Origin: Kibdelosporangium sp. MJ126-NF4
GTDB taxonomy: Bacteria; Actinomycetota; Actinomycetes; Mycobacteriales; Pseudonocardiaceae
Direction of reading: 5' to 3'
DNA length: 64,000 bases
Assembly (NCBI RefSeq): GCF_000826545.1
Contig: NZ_CDME01000015.1
Span: forward strand, 200,030 to 264,029
Shown here: positions 8,084 through 17,042 of the stretch, piece after piece
Layout of the letters: each line of letters opens with the position of its first letter
Position numbering within the stretch: position 1 is the first letter of the stretch
Program-made: the position numbers and the translations under genes
The notes under the pieces: model-generated
Seen by the model: only the letters and a program-made list of their open reading frames with translations
Database searches by the model: none
What the model was told of the DNA's origin: nothing

Positions 8084-9598
8084 TTGTCCGAGAAAGCCCC
8101 GCTCACCGAGGTCGAGAGCCACGGCGTCGAACGGATTCCGGACGCCGATCGGACCGCGACGCCGTTCGACCTCTTCCGGTTGGCGTTCGGCGGCGCGAAC
8201 ACGTTCTCCACCTGCGTTCTCGGCGCGTTTCCGATCCTGTTCGGCCTGTCCTTCTGGCAGGGGCTGGCCGCCACCCTGCTCGGCGTGCTCGCCGGGGCGC
8301 TGATCCTGTGCCCGATGGCTGTGTTCGGGCCCATCAACGGCACCAACAACGCGGTGTCGTCCTCGGCGCACCTCGGCGTGCACGGCCGCGTCGTCGGTTC
8401 TTTCCTGTCCCTGCTCACCGCGGTGGCGTTCTTCTCACTCGCGGTGTGGAGTTCCGGCGACGCGCTGGTCGGCGGCGCACACCGGCTGTTCGGGCTGGAG
8501 CGGAACACGGTGTCGTACGCCGTCGCGTACGCGCTTTTCGCCTGCCTTGTCCTGGCCGTGTGTGTTTATGGCTTCCGGTTCATGCTTTTCGTGAACAAGG
8601 TCGCGGTCACGTCGGCGACGCTGTTGTTCCTCGTCGGATTCATCGCCTTCGCCGGTGATTTCGATCCGTCCTACCCGGGTGCCTTCACGACCGACTCGAC
8701 GTTGTTCTGGCCGTCGTTCATCGGATCGGCGTTGATCGTGCTGTCCAACCCGGTGTCGTTCGGTGCCTTTCTCGGCGACTGGTCGCGCTACATCCCCGCG
8801 CACGTCTCACTCCGCCGCGTGATGGGCGCCGCGTTCCTGTCCCAGGTCGCCACGCTGGTGCCGTTCCTGTTCGGCCTGGCCACGGCGAGCATCATCGCGG
8901 CGAAAGCACCGGCCTATGTGGACCCGGGGGCGCCGGACTTCGTCGGCGGCCTGCTGGCCATCGCCCCGGAATGGTTCTTCCTGCCGGTCTGCCTGCTGGC
9001 CCTGATCGGGGGGATGTCCACCGGGACGACCGCGCTCTACGGCACCGGCCTCGACTTCTCGTCGGTGTTCCCGCGCCTGTCGCGCGTCCGGGCGACGGTG
9101 TTCATCGGTGTGCTGTCGATCGTGTTCATCTTCGTCGGCCGGTTCGCACTCGACCTGGTCCGCAGCATCTCCACGTTCGCCACCATGATCATCACGTGTA
9201 CGACACCGTGGATGGTGGTGATGGTGCTCGGGCTGTTCACTCGGCGCGGCTGGTACGACTCGGAGGCGCTGCAGGTGTTCAACCGGCGCCAACGCGGTGG
9301 CCGGTACTGGTTCACGCACGGTTGGAACTGGCGTGGCATGACCGCGTGGTGGGTCGCGGCCGTCGCAGGTGTGCTGTTCACCAACATTCCCGGCCAGTTC
9401 GTCGGGCCGCTCGGCGACCTCGCCGGTGGCGTCGACATCAGCCTGCCGCTGTCGATCGCCGTTGCCACTGTGCTTTTCCTTTCGTTGCTGGTGATCTTCC
9501 CCGAGCCACGCGCGGTGCACGGCCCCGACGGGCCGCGCCTCGTCCCCGTCGCGGAAGTTCCCGTCGCGCCGATCACCGCACGATCCGCTGCCCGTTAG
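8084..9598 (+). CDS. NCS1-family purine/cytosine/allantoin-type permease
   Basis: Membrane permease of 504 residues with about 12 hydrophobic helices and the NCS1 signatures FDLFRLAFGGANTFSTCVLG near the N-terminus, GPINGTNNAVSSSAHLGVHG at about 83-102, and LSNPVSFGAFLGDWSRYIP at about 220. I chose TTG 8084 because AGGTGA at 8073-8078 sits five bases before it; GTG 8075 in the same frame lacks such a site. The frame continues upstream but overlaps the carrier gene and is not coding. It probably imports a nucleobase or related amide. Together with the glyoxylate operon this hints at nitrogen-rich substrates such as ureides, which is inference. Confidence 0.8.
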   Translation: MSEKAPLTEVESHGVERIPDADRTATPFDLFRLAFGGANTFSTCVLGAFPILFGLSFWQGLAATLLGVLAGALILCPMAVFGPINGTNNAVSSSAHLGVHGRVVGSFLSLLTAVAFFSLAVWSSGDALVGGAHRLFGLERNTVSYAVAYALFACLVLAVCVYGFRFMLFVNKVAVTSATLLFLVGFIAFAGDFDPSYPGAFTTDSTLFWPSFIGSALIVLSNPVSFGAFLGDWSRYIPAHVSLRRVMGAAFLSQVATLVPFLFGLATASIIAAKAPAYVDPGAPDFVGGLLAIAPEWFFLPVCLLALIGGMSTGTTALYGTGLDFSSVFPRLSRVRATVFIGVLSIVFIFVGRFALDLVRSISTFATMIITCTTPWMVVMVLGLFTRRGWYDSEALQVFNRRQRGGRYWFTHGWNWRGMTAWWVAAVAGVLFTNIPGQFVGPLGDLAGGVDISLPLSIAVATVLFLSLLVIFPEPRAVHGPDGPRLVPVAEVPVAPITARSAAR

Positions 9599-9743
9599 GG
9601 CGTTGGTTTCTGCTGTCCGGCCAAGGTTTGCCTGGTGGGTCGGTAATCACCGCCGACGGGATATCCCACTGAAAACCCAACGATAGGCCGCGCCGTGAAG
9701 GTTGTCCCGGCAGTTACCTGGGACCTTCCGGAGGCTTGTGGCG

Positions 9744-10997
<1,254 letters not shown>

Positions 10998-11010
10998 AGG
11001 AGGGAAAGCC

Positions 11011-11838
11011 ATGCTAGGCAACAATTCGTTCGCACGGCGGCTTCGGCTGCGGCGGCTGCACCGGCACGACCCGGAGCGGCTGCTGATCGTGCCGCTCGAC
11101 CACTCGGTGACCGACGGCCCGATCGTCGCGAACCGGCTGGACGACCTGGTCGGCAAGCTCGCCACCAACCACGTCGACGCCGTGGTGCTGCACAAGGGAA
11201 GCCTGCGGCACGTCGACTCGTCGTGGTTCACCATGACCTCGCTGATCGTGCACCTGAGCGCGAGCACGATGCACGCACCCGACCCGAACGCCAAGTACCT
11301 GGTCGCCTCCGTGGAGGAATGCCTGCGAATGGGCGCCGACGCGGTGAGCGTGCACGTCAACCTCGGCGCGATCGACGAACGCACGCAGATCTCGGACATG
11401 GCCGCCGTCGCCGACGCGTGCGACCGGTGGAACGTCCCGCTGCTGGCGATGATGTACCCGCGGGGGCCGAAGATCACCAACCCGCGCGACCCCGAACTGG
11501 TCGCGCACGCCGTCACGCTCGCCGCCGACCTCGGCGCGGACATGGTCAAGACCGTGTACCCCGGCTCGGTCGACGAGATGGCCGACATCACCGCCGCCGC
11601 CCCCATCCCGGTGGTGGTCGTCGGCGGGCCGCGCACCGACGACGAGGACACGGTCCTCGACTACGTCGGCGACGCGATCCGAGGTGGCGCCGCCGGTGTT
11701 GCCATGGGCCGCAACGTCTTCCAGGCCAAGGACCCCGGCGCGATGGCCGCCCGGCTCGCCGGGGTGATCCACCGCGACTTCCCAGATCTGGCCGCGTCCG
11801 TGCGCGGCACGCCCCACCTGACCGCCATATCCGACTGA
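11011..11838 (+). CDS. griI: GriI-like aldolase (DhnA-type; 2-amino-3,7-dideoxy-heptulosonate synthase family)
   Basis: Class I (Schiff-base) aldolase of 275 residues. In grixazone biosynthesis GriI condenses dihydroxyacetone phosphate with aspartate 4-semialdehyde to a C7 product; the archaeal relatives (AroA') act in an alternative dehydroquinate route. Visible family motifs are IVPLDHSVTDGP near residue 25, VVLHKGSLRH (candidate region around the catalytic chemistry), MMYPRGPKI, ADMVKTVYPGS with the likely Schiff-base lysine, and GGAAGVAMGRNVFQ that binds phosphate. The AAGGAGGG ribosome site is directly upstream. It is followed 15 bases later by the GriH-like gene, the diagnostic pairing for 3-amino-4-hydroxybenzoate formation. 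Confidence 0.88.
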   Translation: MLGNNSFARRLRLRRLHRHDPERLLIVPLDHSVTDGPIVANRLDDLVGKLATNHVDAVVLHKGSLRHVDSSWFTMTSLIVHLSASTMHAPDPNAKYLVASVEECLRMGADAVSVHVNLGAIDERTQISDMAAVADACDRWNVPLLAMMYPRGPKITNPRDPELVAHAVTLAADLGADMVKTVYPGSVDEMADITAAAPIPVVVVGGPRTDDEDTVLDYVGDAIRGGAAGVAMGRNVFQAKDPGAMAARLAGVIHRDFPDLAASVRGTPHLTAISD

Positions 11839-11853
11839 AACAGGAGAGATCAC

Positions 11854-12960
11854 GTGAAGCTCAGCTGGCTGGACATCCGTCCGGTGACCGACGCCAAGGC
11901 CGCCATCGTCCAGGAGGCGCTGCACCACCGGGTGGACGCGATCGTCTCGGACGACCTCGCCGACCTGCGCGACCTGCCGCCCACCGTGAAGAAGGTCCTG
12001 TTCGCGCCCGACAGGCCGCTGCCGGAGCACTTCGAGGGCGCCGACGTCGTCATCGTCGACGTGGCACGGCACGGCGCCACCCCCGCCGAACTGGCGCTGC
12101 GCCACCCCGAGGTGGAGTTCGGCCGGTTCGTCGAGATCATCGACGCGCCGACGCTGGAGGACGCGTGCCAGTCCGCGCGCACCGAGAAGTGGAGCGTGCT
12201 GCTGTTCCGCGACCCCACCAAGATCCCGCTGGAGATCGTGATCGCCGCGGCCGCGCGGGCGAGCGGCGCGATCATCACCATCGCCAAGGACATCGAGGAG
12301 GCCGAGATCATCTTCGGAGTGCTCGAGCTCGGCTCGGACGGCGTGATGATGGCACCGGCCAAGGTCGGTGCCGCGGCCGAGCTCAAGACCGTGTCCGAGG
12401 CCGGAACGCCGGACCTCGGCCTGGTCGAGCTCACCGTCACCCAGACCAGCCACATCGGGATGGGCGAGCGGGCGTGCGTGGACACGTGCACGTACTTCCG
12501 CGAGGACGAGGGCATCCTGGTCGGCTCGCACTCCAAGGGCATGATCCTGTGCGTCAGCGAGACCCACCCGCTGCCGTACATGCCCACGCGGCCGTTCCGG
12601 GTGAACGCCGGTGCGATCCACTCGTACACGCTGTCACGTGACGAGCGCACCAACTACCTGAGCGAGCTCAAGGCTGGCAGCAAGGTGATGGCCGTCGACA
12701 TCAAGGGCCAGACGCGGATGGTCACGGTCGGCCGGGTGAAGATCGAGTCACGGCCGTTGATCTCGATCGACGCCACGTCGCCGGACGGCCGCGAGGTCAA
12801 CCTGATCCTGCAGGACGACTGGCACGTGCGGGTGCTCGGCCCCGGCGGTGTCGTGCTCAACTCCACCGAGCTCAAGCCGGGCGACATCGTGCTGGGCTAC
12901 CTGCCCGAGGAGGACCGGCACGTCGGCTACCCGATCAACGAGTTCTGCCTGGAGAAGTGA
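11854..12960 (+). CDS. griH: GriH-like 3-amino-4-hydroxybenzoate synthase (3-dehydroquinate synthase II family)
   Basis: A 368-residue member of the AroB'/3-dehydroquinate synthase II family. GriH converts the C7 aldol product into 3-amino-4-hydroxybenzoate (3,4-AHBA) by cyclisation and aromatisation. The protein opens MKLSWLDIRPV and has IITIAKDIEEAEIIFGVLE at about 143-161, VMMAPAKVGAAAELKTV at about 167, VTQTSHIGMGERACVDTCTY at about 194 and GSHSKGMILCVSETHPLPYM at about 224, all typical of the family. Start GTG 11854 follows an AGGAGAG site. It is the last gene of the aspartokinase-aldolase-synthase operon, with a strong hairpin terminator 89 bases downstream. A role in aromatic amino acids is possible for the family, but the neighbouring reductase and tyrosinase argue for 3,4-AHBA. 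Confidence 0.88.
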   Translation: MKLSWLDIRPVTDAKAAIVQEALHHRVDAIVSDDLADLRDLPPTVKKVLFAPDRPLPEHFEGADVVIVDVARHGATPAELALRHPEVEFGRFVEIIDAPTLEDACQSARTEKWSVLLFRDPTKIPLEIVIAAAARASGAIITIAKDIEEAEIIFGVLELGSDGVMMAPAKVGAAAELKTVSEAGTPDLGLVELTVTQTSHIGMGERACVDTCTYFREDEGILVGSHSKGMILCVSETHPLPYMPTRPFRVNAGAIHSYTLSRDERTNYLSELKAGSKVMAVDIKGQTRMVTVGRVKIESRPLISIDATSPDGREVNLILQDDWHVRVLGPGGVVLNSTELKPGDIVLGYLPEEDRHVGYPINEFCLEK

Positions 12961-13048
12961 TGCCCGTGCGGACGCCGATCCCCCGCGAACCGGCGTCCGC
13001 ACGCTCGCGCTGACGCACGCAACCAATGTGGCCTTCGGTGCGCCAGAT

Positions 13049-13071
13049 GCAACGAAGGCGGCCTTCGTTGC
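13049..13071. terminator. Bidirectional hairpin terminator between the GriH-like and LuxR-type genes
   Basis: A ten-base perfect stem, GCAACGAAGG (13049-13058) and CCTTCGTTGC (13062-13071), around a three-base loop. It lies between convergent genes ending at 12960 (plus) and 13086 (minus). There is no long T tract on either side, as is common for actinomycete terminators. A related imperfect copy (GGCCTTCGG) begins at 13030. Confidence 0.65.
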
Positions 13072-13085
13072 GTCCAGGATCGCCG

Positions 13086-14210
13086 CTAGTCGGCGACCCG
13101 GAGGATGTTTTTGATGGCCAGCGGCTCGTAGTGCTCGGTGAAGAGTCTGCCGACCAGCTCGCCCCTGCTGGAGACGCCGACCTTCTCGAAGATCGCTTTG
13201 ATGTGGTCGCGGACGGTGTGCGGCGAGAGGAACAGCTGGTCGGCGATCTCGCCGGTGGGCAGGCCGCGGGAGACGCACTGGGTGATCTCCAGTTCACGCT
13301 CGGACAGCCCGTACGCGTCCACGATCAGCGGCAGGACCTCGGAGACCTTCGCCGGTTCGATGACCACGGCGGTGGAGGTGACCAGGCCGTCCGCGGCGCG
13401 CAGGCAGGAGGCGTGGCAGACCAGCCAGCGACCGGCACGGGTGCGCATCCTGATCCTGGCCGAGCCGCGGGCACGTTCCTGCACGATCGCGCGCGCCTGG
13501 ATCACCGTGCTCTCCATCCAGGCGGGCACCCGGACACCGAGCGGGGTGTGCACGGCCGGGCCTTCCGGCAGCTCGGCGAGGTGCTCCAGCGCTTCGTCGT
13601 TGGCCGAGACCAGGCGGTTGGCCGAGTCGAAGATCAGCAGGCCGGGGCCGGGCGAGCCGGGCGCCACCACGGCGACGCCCGGCTCGGCGTACGAGCGCAG
13701 ACGTTTGGCCAGTGGGACGACCAGGCTCTCGACGATCTTGCTGTCCTGCGGGCCGAACGCGGGGCTGCCCTGCGCACGGAAGAGGCTGATGTGGCCGCGG
13801 GGGTGGCCGCCGACGCGCATCACCGCGCGCAGTTCGTCGGTCAGGCCGCGGGGGCGCATGTAGTCGCGGTAGAGCGTGCTGCGGCGCGGCAGGTCCCCCG
13901 TCGCCGCGCGCAGGCTGGCCACCGGGGACTTGGACCTCGCCAGGTCACGGAACAAGTTGACGTTCTCGGTGAACAGCTCGCAGCCCCAGTAGACCGCGCA
14001 GCCGCCGTCGTCGAGGTTCTCGGCACGGACCGGCGCGGTCATCAGCCCGGTGACCGGGTCCGTCGTGCGCCACACCGCGGCGTCGAACGGCACCAGCCGA
14101 CGCAGCTGAGTGGACGCCTCGGCGAACATCTCCAGCGCGTTCGGGGCGTTCAGCGCGCGGTCAAGCAGTTCGGTGACCTCAGCTGTCGCATACTTTCCCA
14201 CGCTTACCAT
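13086..14210 (-). CDS. LuxR-type transcriptional regulator with sensory N-terminal region
   Basis: A 374-residue regulator. The C-terminal 65 residues form a LuxR helix-turn-helix: YGLSERELEITQCVSRGLPT, GEIADQLFLSPHTVRDHIKA and IFEKVGVSSRGELVGRLF. The N-terminal 300 residues are GAF/PAS-like in pattern (a LIFDSANRLVSANDEALEHL segment at about 205-225), suggesting ligand or redox sensing, but no ligand can be named. ATG 14210 is preceded by GGTGGAA. The gene is divergent from the SARP regulator across 324 bases that contain a strong palindrome. It is therefore a good candidate pathway-level regulator, perhaps upstream of the SARP. Confidence 0.82.
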   Translation of the reverse strand: MVSVGKYATAEVTELLDRALNAPNALEMFAEASTQLRRLVPFDAAVWRTTDPVTGLMTAPVRAENLDDGGCAVYWGCELFTENVNLFRDLARSKSPVASLRAATGDLPRRSTLYRDYMRPRGLTDELRAVMRVGGHPRGHISLFRAQGSPAFGPQDSKIVESLVVPLAKRLRSYAEPGVAVVAPGSPGPGLLIFDSANRLVSANDEALEHLAELPEGPAVHTPLGVRVPAWMESTVIQARAIVQERARGSARIRMRTRAGRWLVCHASCLRAADGLVTSTAVVIEPAKVSEVLPLIVDAYGLSERELEITQCVSRGLPTGEIADQLFLSPHTVRDHIKAIFEKVGVSSRGELVGRLFTEHYEPLAIKNILRVAD

Positions 14211-14534
14211 CCTGCGCGTTCCACCGGCGCCGCGCCATCCCGCGTTCGAGGGGGGAAGAAACCGGCGTTTCGGACGACACCCCCCAAATGCGGGATTGGC
14301 GGTCCCTCTCCCCGCCGACATGCTCTGGTGGGAAAACGGGCACCGCCTCAGGGGGAGTCGGCCGGACCGTTCCACAGTGGACCGGTCCACCCGGTGCGGA
14401 GCCCTGCCTTCGGCCTGGGAACAGCCACTCGGCACAGACGATCCCCCATCCCTGCCGCAAGGGCGCGGCGCTTCGACGAAAGCGTCCGGCCGCACCGACG
14501 GCCGGTACGCCCAGGTGCGTTACCAGGGGGACAG
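14211..14534. promoter_or_regulatory. Divergent LuxR/SARP promoter region with 25-base imperfect palindrome
   Basis: No gene fits this 324-base region. At 14364-14388 there is a palindrome centred on base 14376. The inner element TCCACAGTGGA is perfect around a central A, and outer arms GGACCG and CGGTCC are separated from it by a single mismatched pair. This looks like a dimeric regulator site. CGTTCCAC and CGGTCCAC are also near-direct repeats here. Which regulator binds is unknown. Confidence 0.5.
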
Positions 14535-17042
14535 ATGACAAGTGACGGGCTGCATTACCGGGTACTGGGGCCGTTGGCGGTGGAACACCGGGGAAGGCCG
14601 GTCGCCATCGGCGGGATGCGACAGCAGACCCTGCTGACGATGCTGTTGCTGGAGGCCAATCACGTGGTCGGCGTCGACCGGCTGATCGACGCCATCTGGG
14701 ACAGCGCACCGCCCGCGTCGGCCAAGGACCAGGTCCGCATCTGCGTTTCCGGCTTACGCAGGCAGTTCGCCGCGCGCGAGCACGCCGAGGTGATCGAGAC
14801 GCATCGTGGCGGCTACCGGATCTGGGCGCAGCCGGACACGTTGGACTGGTTGCGGTTCGAGGAACTGGTGGCGTTCGCCAGGTCCGCCGTCGCGGCGGCG
14901 AGGCCGCACGAGGCGGTGACGCCGTTGCGTAGCGCGCTGCAGCTGTGGACCGGGCCGATTGGCACGGGCCTGGACAGCTCGCTGGTTCGCGCCACCGCGG
15001 TCAAGCTGCACGAGGAACGCCTGTCCGCGCTGGAGGACAGGTTCGACGTCGAGTTACAACTGGGCTGGCACCGGCGGGTCGTCGGCGAGCTGGCCCATCA
15101 CGTGAGCGAGCACCCGTTCCGGGAGAAGCTGTGCGCACAGCTGATGTTGGCGCTGTACCAGTCCGGCAGGCGGGCTGAGGCGCTGGAGTCGTTCCGGACC
15201 ACCAGGAAACGGTTCACCGACGAACTGGGCATCGAACCGGGCGAACTGCTGCGCACGTTGGAGCAGCGGATGCTGACCAACGAGCAGTCGCTGCGCGAGT
15301 TCTGCGGCAGCGCGCAGCCCCACCAGGAACTGACGTACGCGGCCAAGGCACCCGTCCGGGTCGTCGGTGGCGGCGATCACACACCGGAGACCGCCGAGGA
15401 CCGCCTTGCCCGGCTGGAACTCGAACACGAACGGCTGCGGGCCGAGCACAACGAGGTCAAACGGATGCTCACCGGGCTGCTGCATCCGGGGCGGGCGTTC
15501 CCGACGCACGGCTTCGGCCGTCCCGGCTCCCTCAAACGGAGGGGGCACGGCGAACAGGGTTCCCTTCCCGGCGGGATGGGCAGGCACCGGGCAGGCGGCA
15601 AGACTTCCCGGCAGAGCAGCGAAGGCGAGGAGATCCTTGCAGTGTCCATGTTTTCCGAGAAAGTGACCACCGGCGCGGTCGACCGGCTCGCGCTGCGGGT
15701 GCACGGGGCTGTCCGGCGCCGCCGCGACGCGAGCGCGCCGACCGGCTTCAACCTGGTGACCGACCACAACCCGGACGTGATAGTGACGGCGGCCACTCCG
15801 GCCGACATCAGCGCGGCGGTGGTCTTCGCGGCCGAGCACAACATGGCCGTCGCGGTCCAGGCGACCGGGCACGGCATCGTCGTTCCCGCCGACGGCGGCA
15901 TGTTGATCGACACCTCGCGGATGAACCAGGTCGTGGTCGATCCGTCGGCACAGGTGGCCAGGGTGCAGGCAGGCACGCGGTGGCAGCAGGTCATCGACGC
16001 GGCCGCGCCGCACGGCCTGGCGCCGCTCAACGGGTCCTCACCGCTGGTCGGTGTCGTCGGTTACACCCTCGGCGGCGGACTGGGCGTGCTGGGGCGCAAA
16101 TACGGGTACGCCGCCGACAACGTCGACTCGGTCGAGGTCGTCACGACAAGCGGTGCGTCACTGCGTGCCGCGCCGTCGGAGCACGAGGACCTGTTCTGGG
16201 CGATCCGCGGTGGCAAGGGCAACTTCGGTGTCGTCACGTCGATGGAGATCGCCCTGGTCCCCGTCGAACGACTCTACGGCGGCGGGTTGTACTTCCCCGC
16301 GTCGAAGGCCGGGCTGGCGCTGCACGCGTGGCGTGAGTGGGTCGAGACCGTGCCGGAGGAGATGACGTCGTCGCTGGTGTTGCTGCGGCTGCCCGACATT
16401 CCCGACGTGCCCGAGTTCCTGCGCGGCCGTCTGGTTGTGCACGTACGGATCTCGTTCACCGGAAGCGAGGAGGCCGGTCGGGAGTTGTTGCGCCCGTTGC
16501 GTGCCTTGCGGCCCGAACGCGACACGGTGGCGATGATGCCGTACACCTCGATGGCCGAGATCCACCACGACCCGGTCCATCCCCTGCCGTACCACGAGCG
16601 CTGCACTGTGCTGCGTGAGTTCGACCGGCAGGCCGCGGACACGCTGATCGAACTGGCCGGGCCGTATTCCGGCTGGCAGGACGTGATGGTCGAACTGCGG
16701 CACCTCGGCGGCGCGCTGGGCAGGCCGCCCGCCGTGCCGAACGCCGTCGGCCACCGCGACGCCGCGTTCACCCTGTCCACCATCAGTGTTCCCGACCACG
16801 ACGAGCCTGTCCTGCCGCTGGTCGACCGGATGGCCAGGTGGTCGACCGGACTGCGGTATCTCAACTTCCTCGGCGGGCCCAGCACAGCGCACCAGACCCA
16901 GGACGCCTTCGACGCGGTGACCTATCGCAGGCTCGCGATGGTCAAGGCCACGTACGACCCGGCGAACCTGTTGCGTGTCAACCACAACATCCTTCCGGCG
17001 GTCGCACCGCACACGGACCGGCAGATCGAGGAGTCGGCATGA
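14535..17042 (+). CDS. SARP-family regulator in one continuous frame with a FAD-linked oxidoreductase
   Basis: From ATG 14535 (site AGGGGG just upstream) the frame is open for 835 residues. Residues 1-100 are an OmpR-type winged helix (YRVLGPLAVEHRGRPVAIGG; DRLIDAIWDSAPPASAKDQV). Residues 100-260 are a bacterial transcriptional activation domain (HEERLSALEDRFDVELQLGW; HPFREKLCAQLMLALYQSGR; FTDELGIEPGELL), the SARP arrangement. A coiled segment at about 285-320 (LARLELEHERLRAEHNEVKR) and a basic Gly/Arg-rich linker (about 320-368) follow. The FAD-linked oxidoreductase then runs to the stop at 17042 with no stop codon between. SARPs normally end near here, so this is either a true fusion or two genes without an intervening in-frame stop. 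A ribosome site before GTG 15642 favours a separate start for the second half. It would activate the phenoxazinone genes. Confidence 0.75.
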   Translation: MTSDGLHYRVLGPLAVEHRGRPVAIGGMRQQTLLTMLLLEANHVVGVDRLIDAIWDSAPPASAKDQVRICVSGLRRQFAAREHAEVIETHRGGYRIWAQPDTLDWLRFEELVAFARSAVAAARPHEAVTPLRSALQLWTGPIGTGLDSSLVRATAVKLHEERLSALEDRFDVELQLGWHRRVVGELAHHVSEHPFREKLCAQLMLALYQSGRRAEALESFRTTRKRFTDELGIEPGELLRTLEQRMLTNEQSLREFCGSAQPHQELTYAAKAPVRVVGGGDHTPETAEDRLARLELEHERLRAEHNEVKRMLTGLLHPGRAFPTHGFGRPGSLKRRGHGEQGSLPGGMGRHRAGGKTSRQSSEGEEILAVSMFSEKVTTGAVDRLALRVHGAVRRRRDASAPTGFNLVTDHNPDVIVTAATPADISAAVVFAAEHNMAVAVQATGHGIVVPADGGMLIDTSRMNQVVVDPSAQVARVQAGTRWQQVIDAAAPHGLAPLNGSSPLVGVVGYTLGGGLGVLGRKYGYAADNVDSVEVVTTSGASLRAAPSEHEDLFWAIRGGKGNFGVVTSMEIALVPVERLYGGGLYFPASKAGLALHAWREWVETVPEEMTSSLVLLRLPDIPDVPEFLRGRLVVHVRISFTGSEEAGRELLRPLRALRPERDTVAMMPYTSMAEIHHDPVHPLPYHERCTVLREFDRQAADTLIELAGPYSGWQDVMVELRHLGGALGRPPAVPNAVGHRDAAFTLSTISVPDHDEPVLPLVDRMARWSTGLRYLNFLGGPSTAHQTQDAFDAVTYRRLAMVKATYDPANLLRVNHNILPAVAPHTDRQIEESA
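15642..17042 (+). CDS. FAD-linked oxidoreductase (VAO/berberine-bridge-like), internal-start form
   Basis: A 466-residue flavin oxidase of the VAO/PCMH fold, read from GTG 15642, eight bases after GAGGAGA (15626-15633). The FAD domain has DHNPDVIVTAATPADISAAV, then QATGHGIVVPADGGMLIDTS at about 70-90, where the His of GHG is the likely 8-alpha flavin attachment site, then NGSSPLVGVVGYTLGGGLG at about 135. In bicovalent relatives the second segment carries a Cys (GxC); here it reads SSP, so only one covalent link is expected. The C-terminal FLGGPSTAHQTQDAFD and YDPANLLRVNHNI are BBE-type. The stop overlaps the MFS start by four bases. It probably oxidises an aminophenol-derived intermediate of the cluster; substrate unknown. 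Confidence 0.8.
   Translation: MSMFSEKVTTGAVDRLALRVHGAVRRRRDASAPTGFNLVTDHNPDVIVTAATPADISAAVVFAAEHNMAVAVQATGHGIVVPADGGMLIDTSRMNQVVVDPSAQVARVQAGTRWQQVIDAAAPHGLAPLNGSSPLVGVVGYTLGGGLGVLGRKYGYAADNVDSVEVVTTSGASLRAAPSEHEDLFWAIRGGKGNFGVVTSMEIALVPVERLYGGGLYFPASKAGLALHAWREWVETVPEEMTSSLVLLRLPDIPDVPEFLRGRLVVHVRISFTGSEEAGRELLRPLRALRPERDTVAMMPYTSMAEIHHDPVHPLPYHERCTVLREFDRQAADTLIELAGPYSGWQDVMVELRHLGGALGRPPAVPNAVGHRDAAFTLSTISVPDHDEPVLPLVDRMARWSTGLRYLNFLGGPSTAHQTQDAFDAVTYRRLAMVKATYDPANLLRVNHNILPAVAPHTDRQIEESA

Noticed and set aside
13026..14534. Upstream extension of the SARP frame
   Set aside because: It lies antisense to the LuxR-type gene and has no homology-like motifs; the SARP fold begins exactly at ATG 14535 with a good ribosome site.
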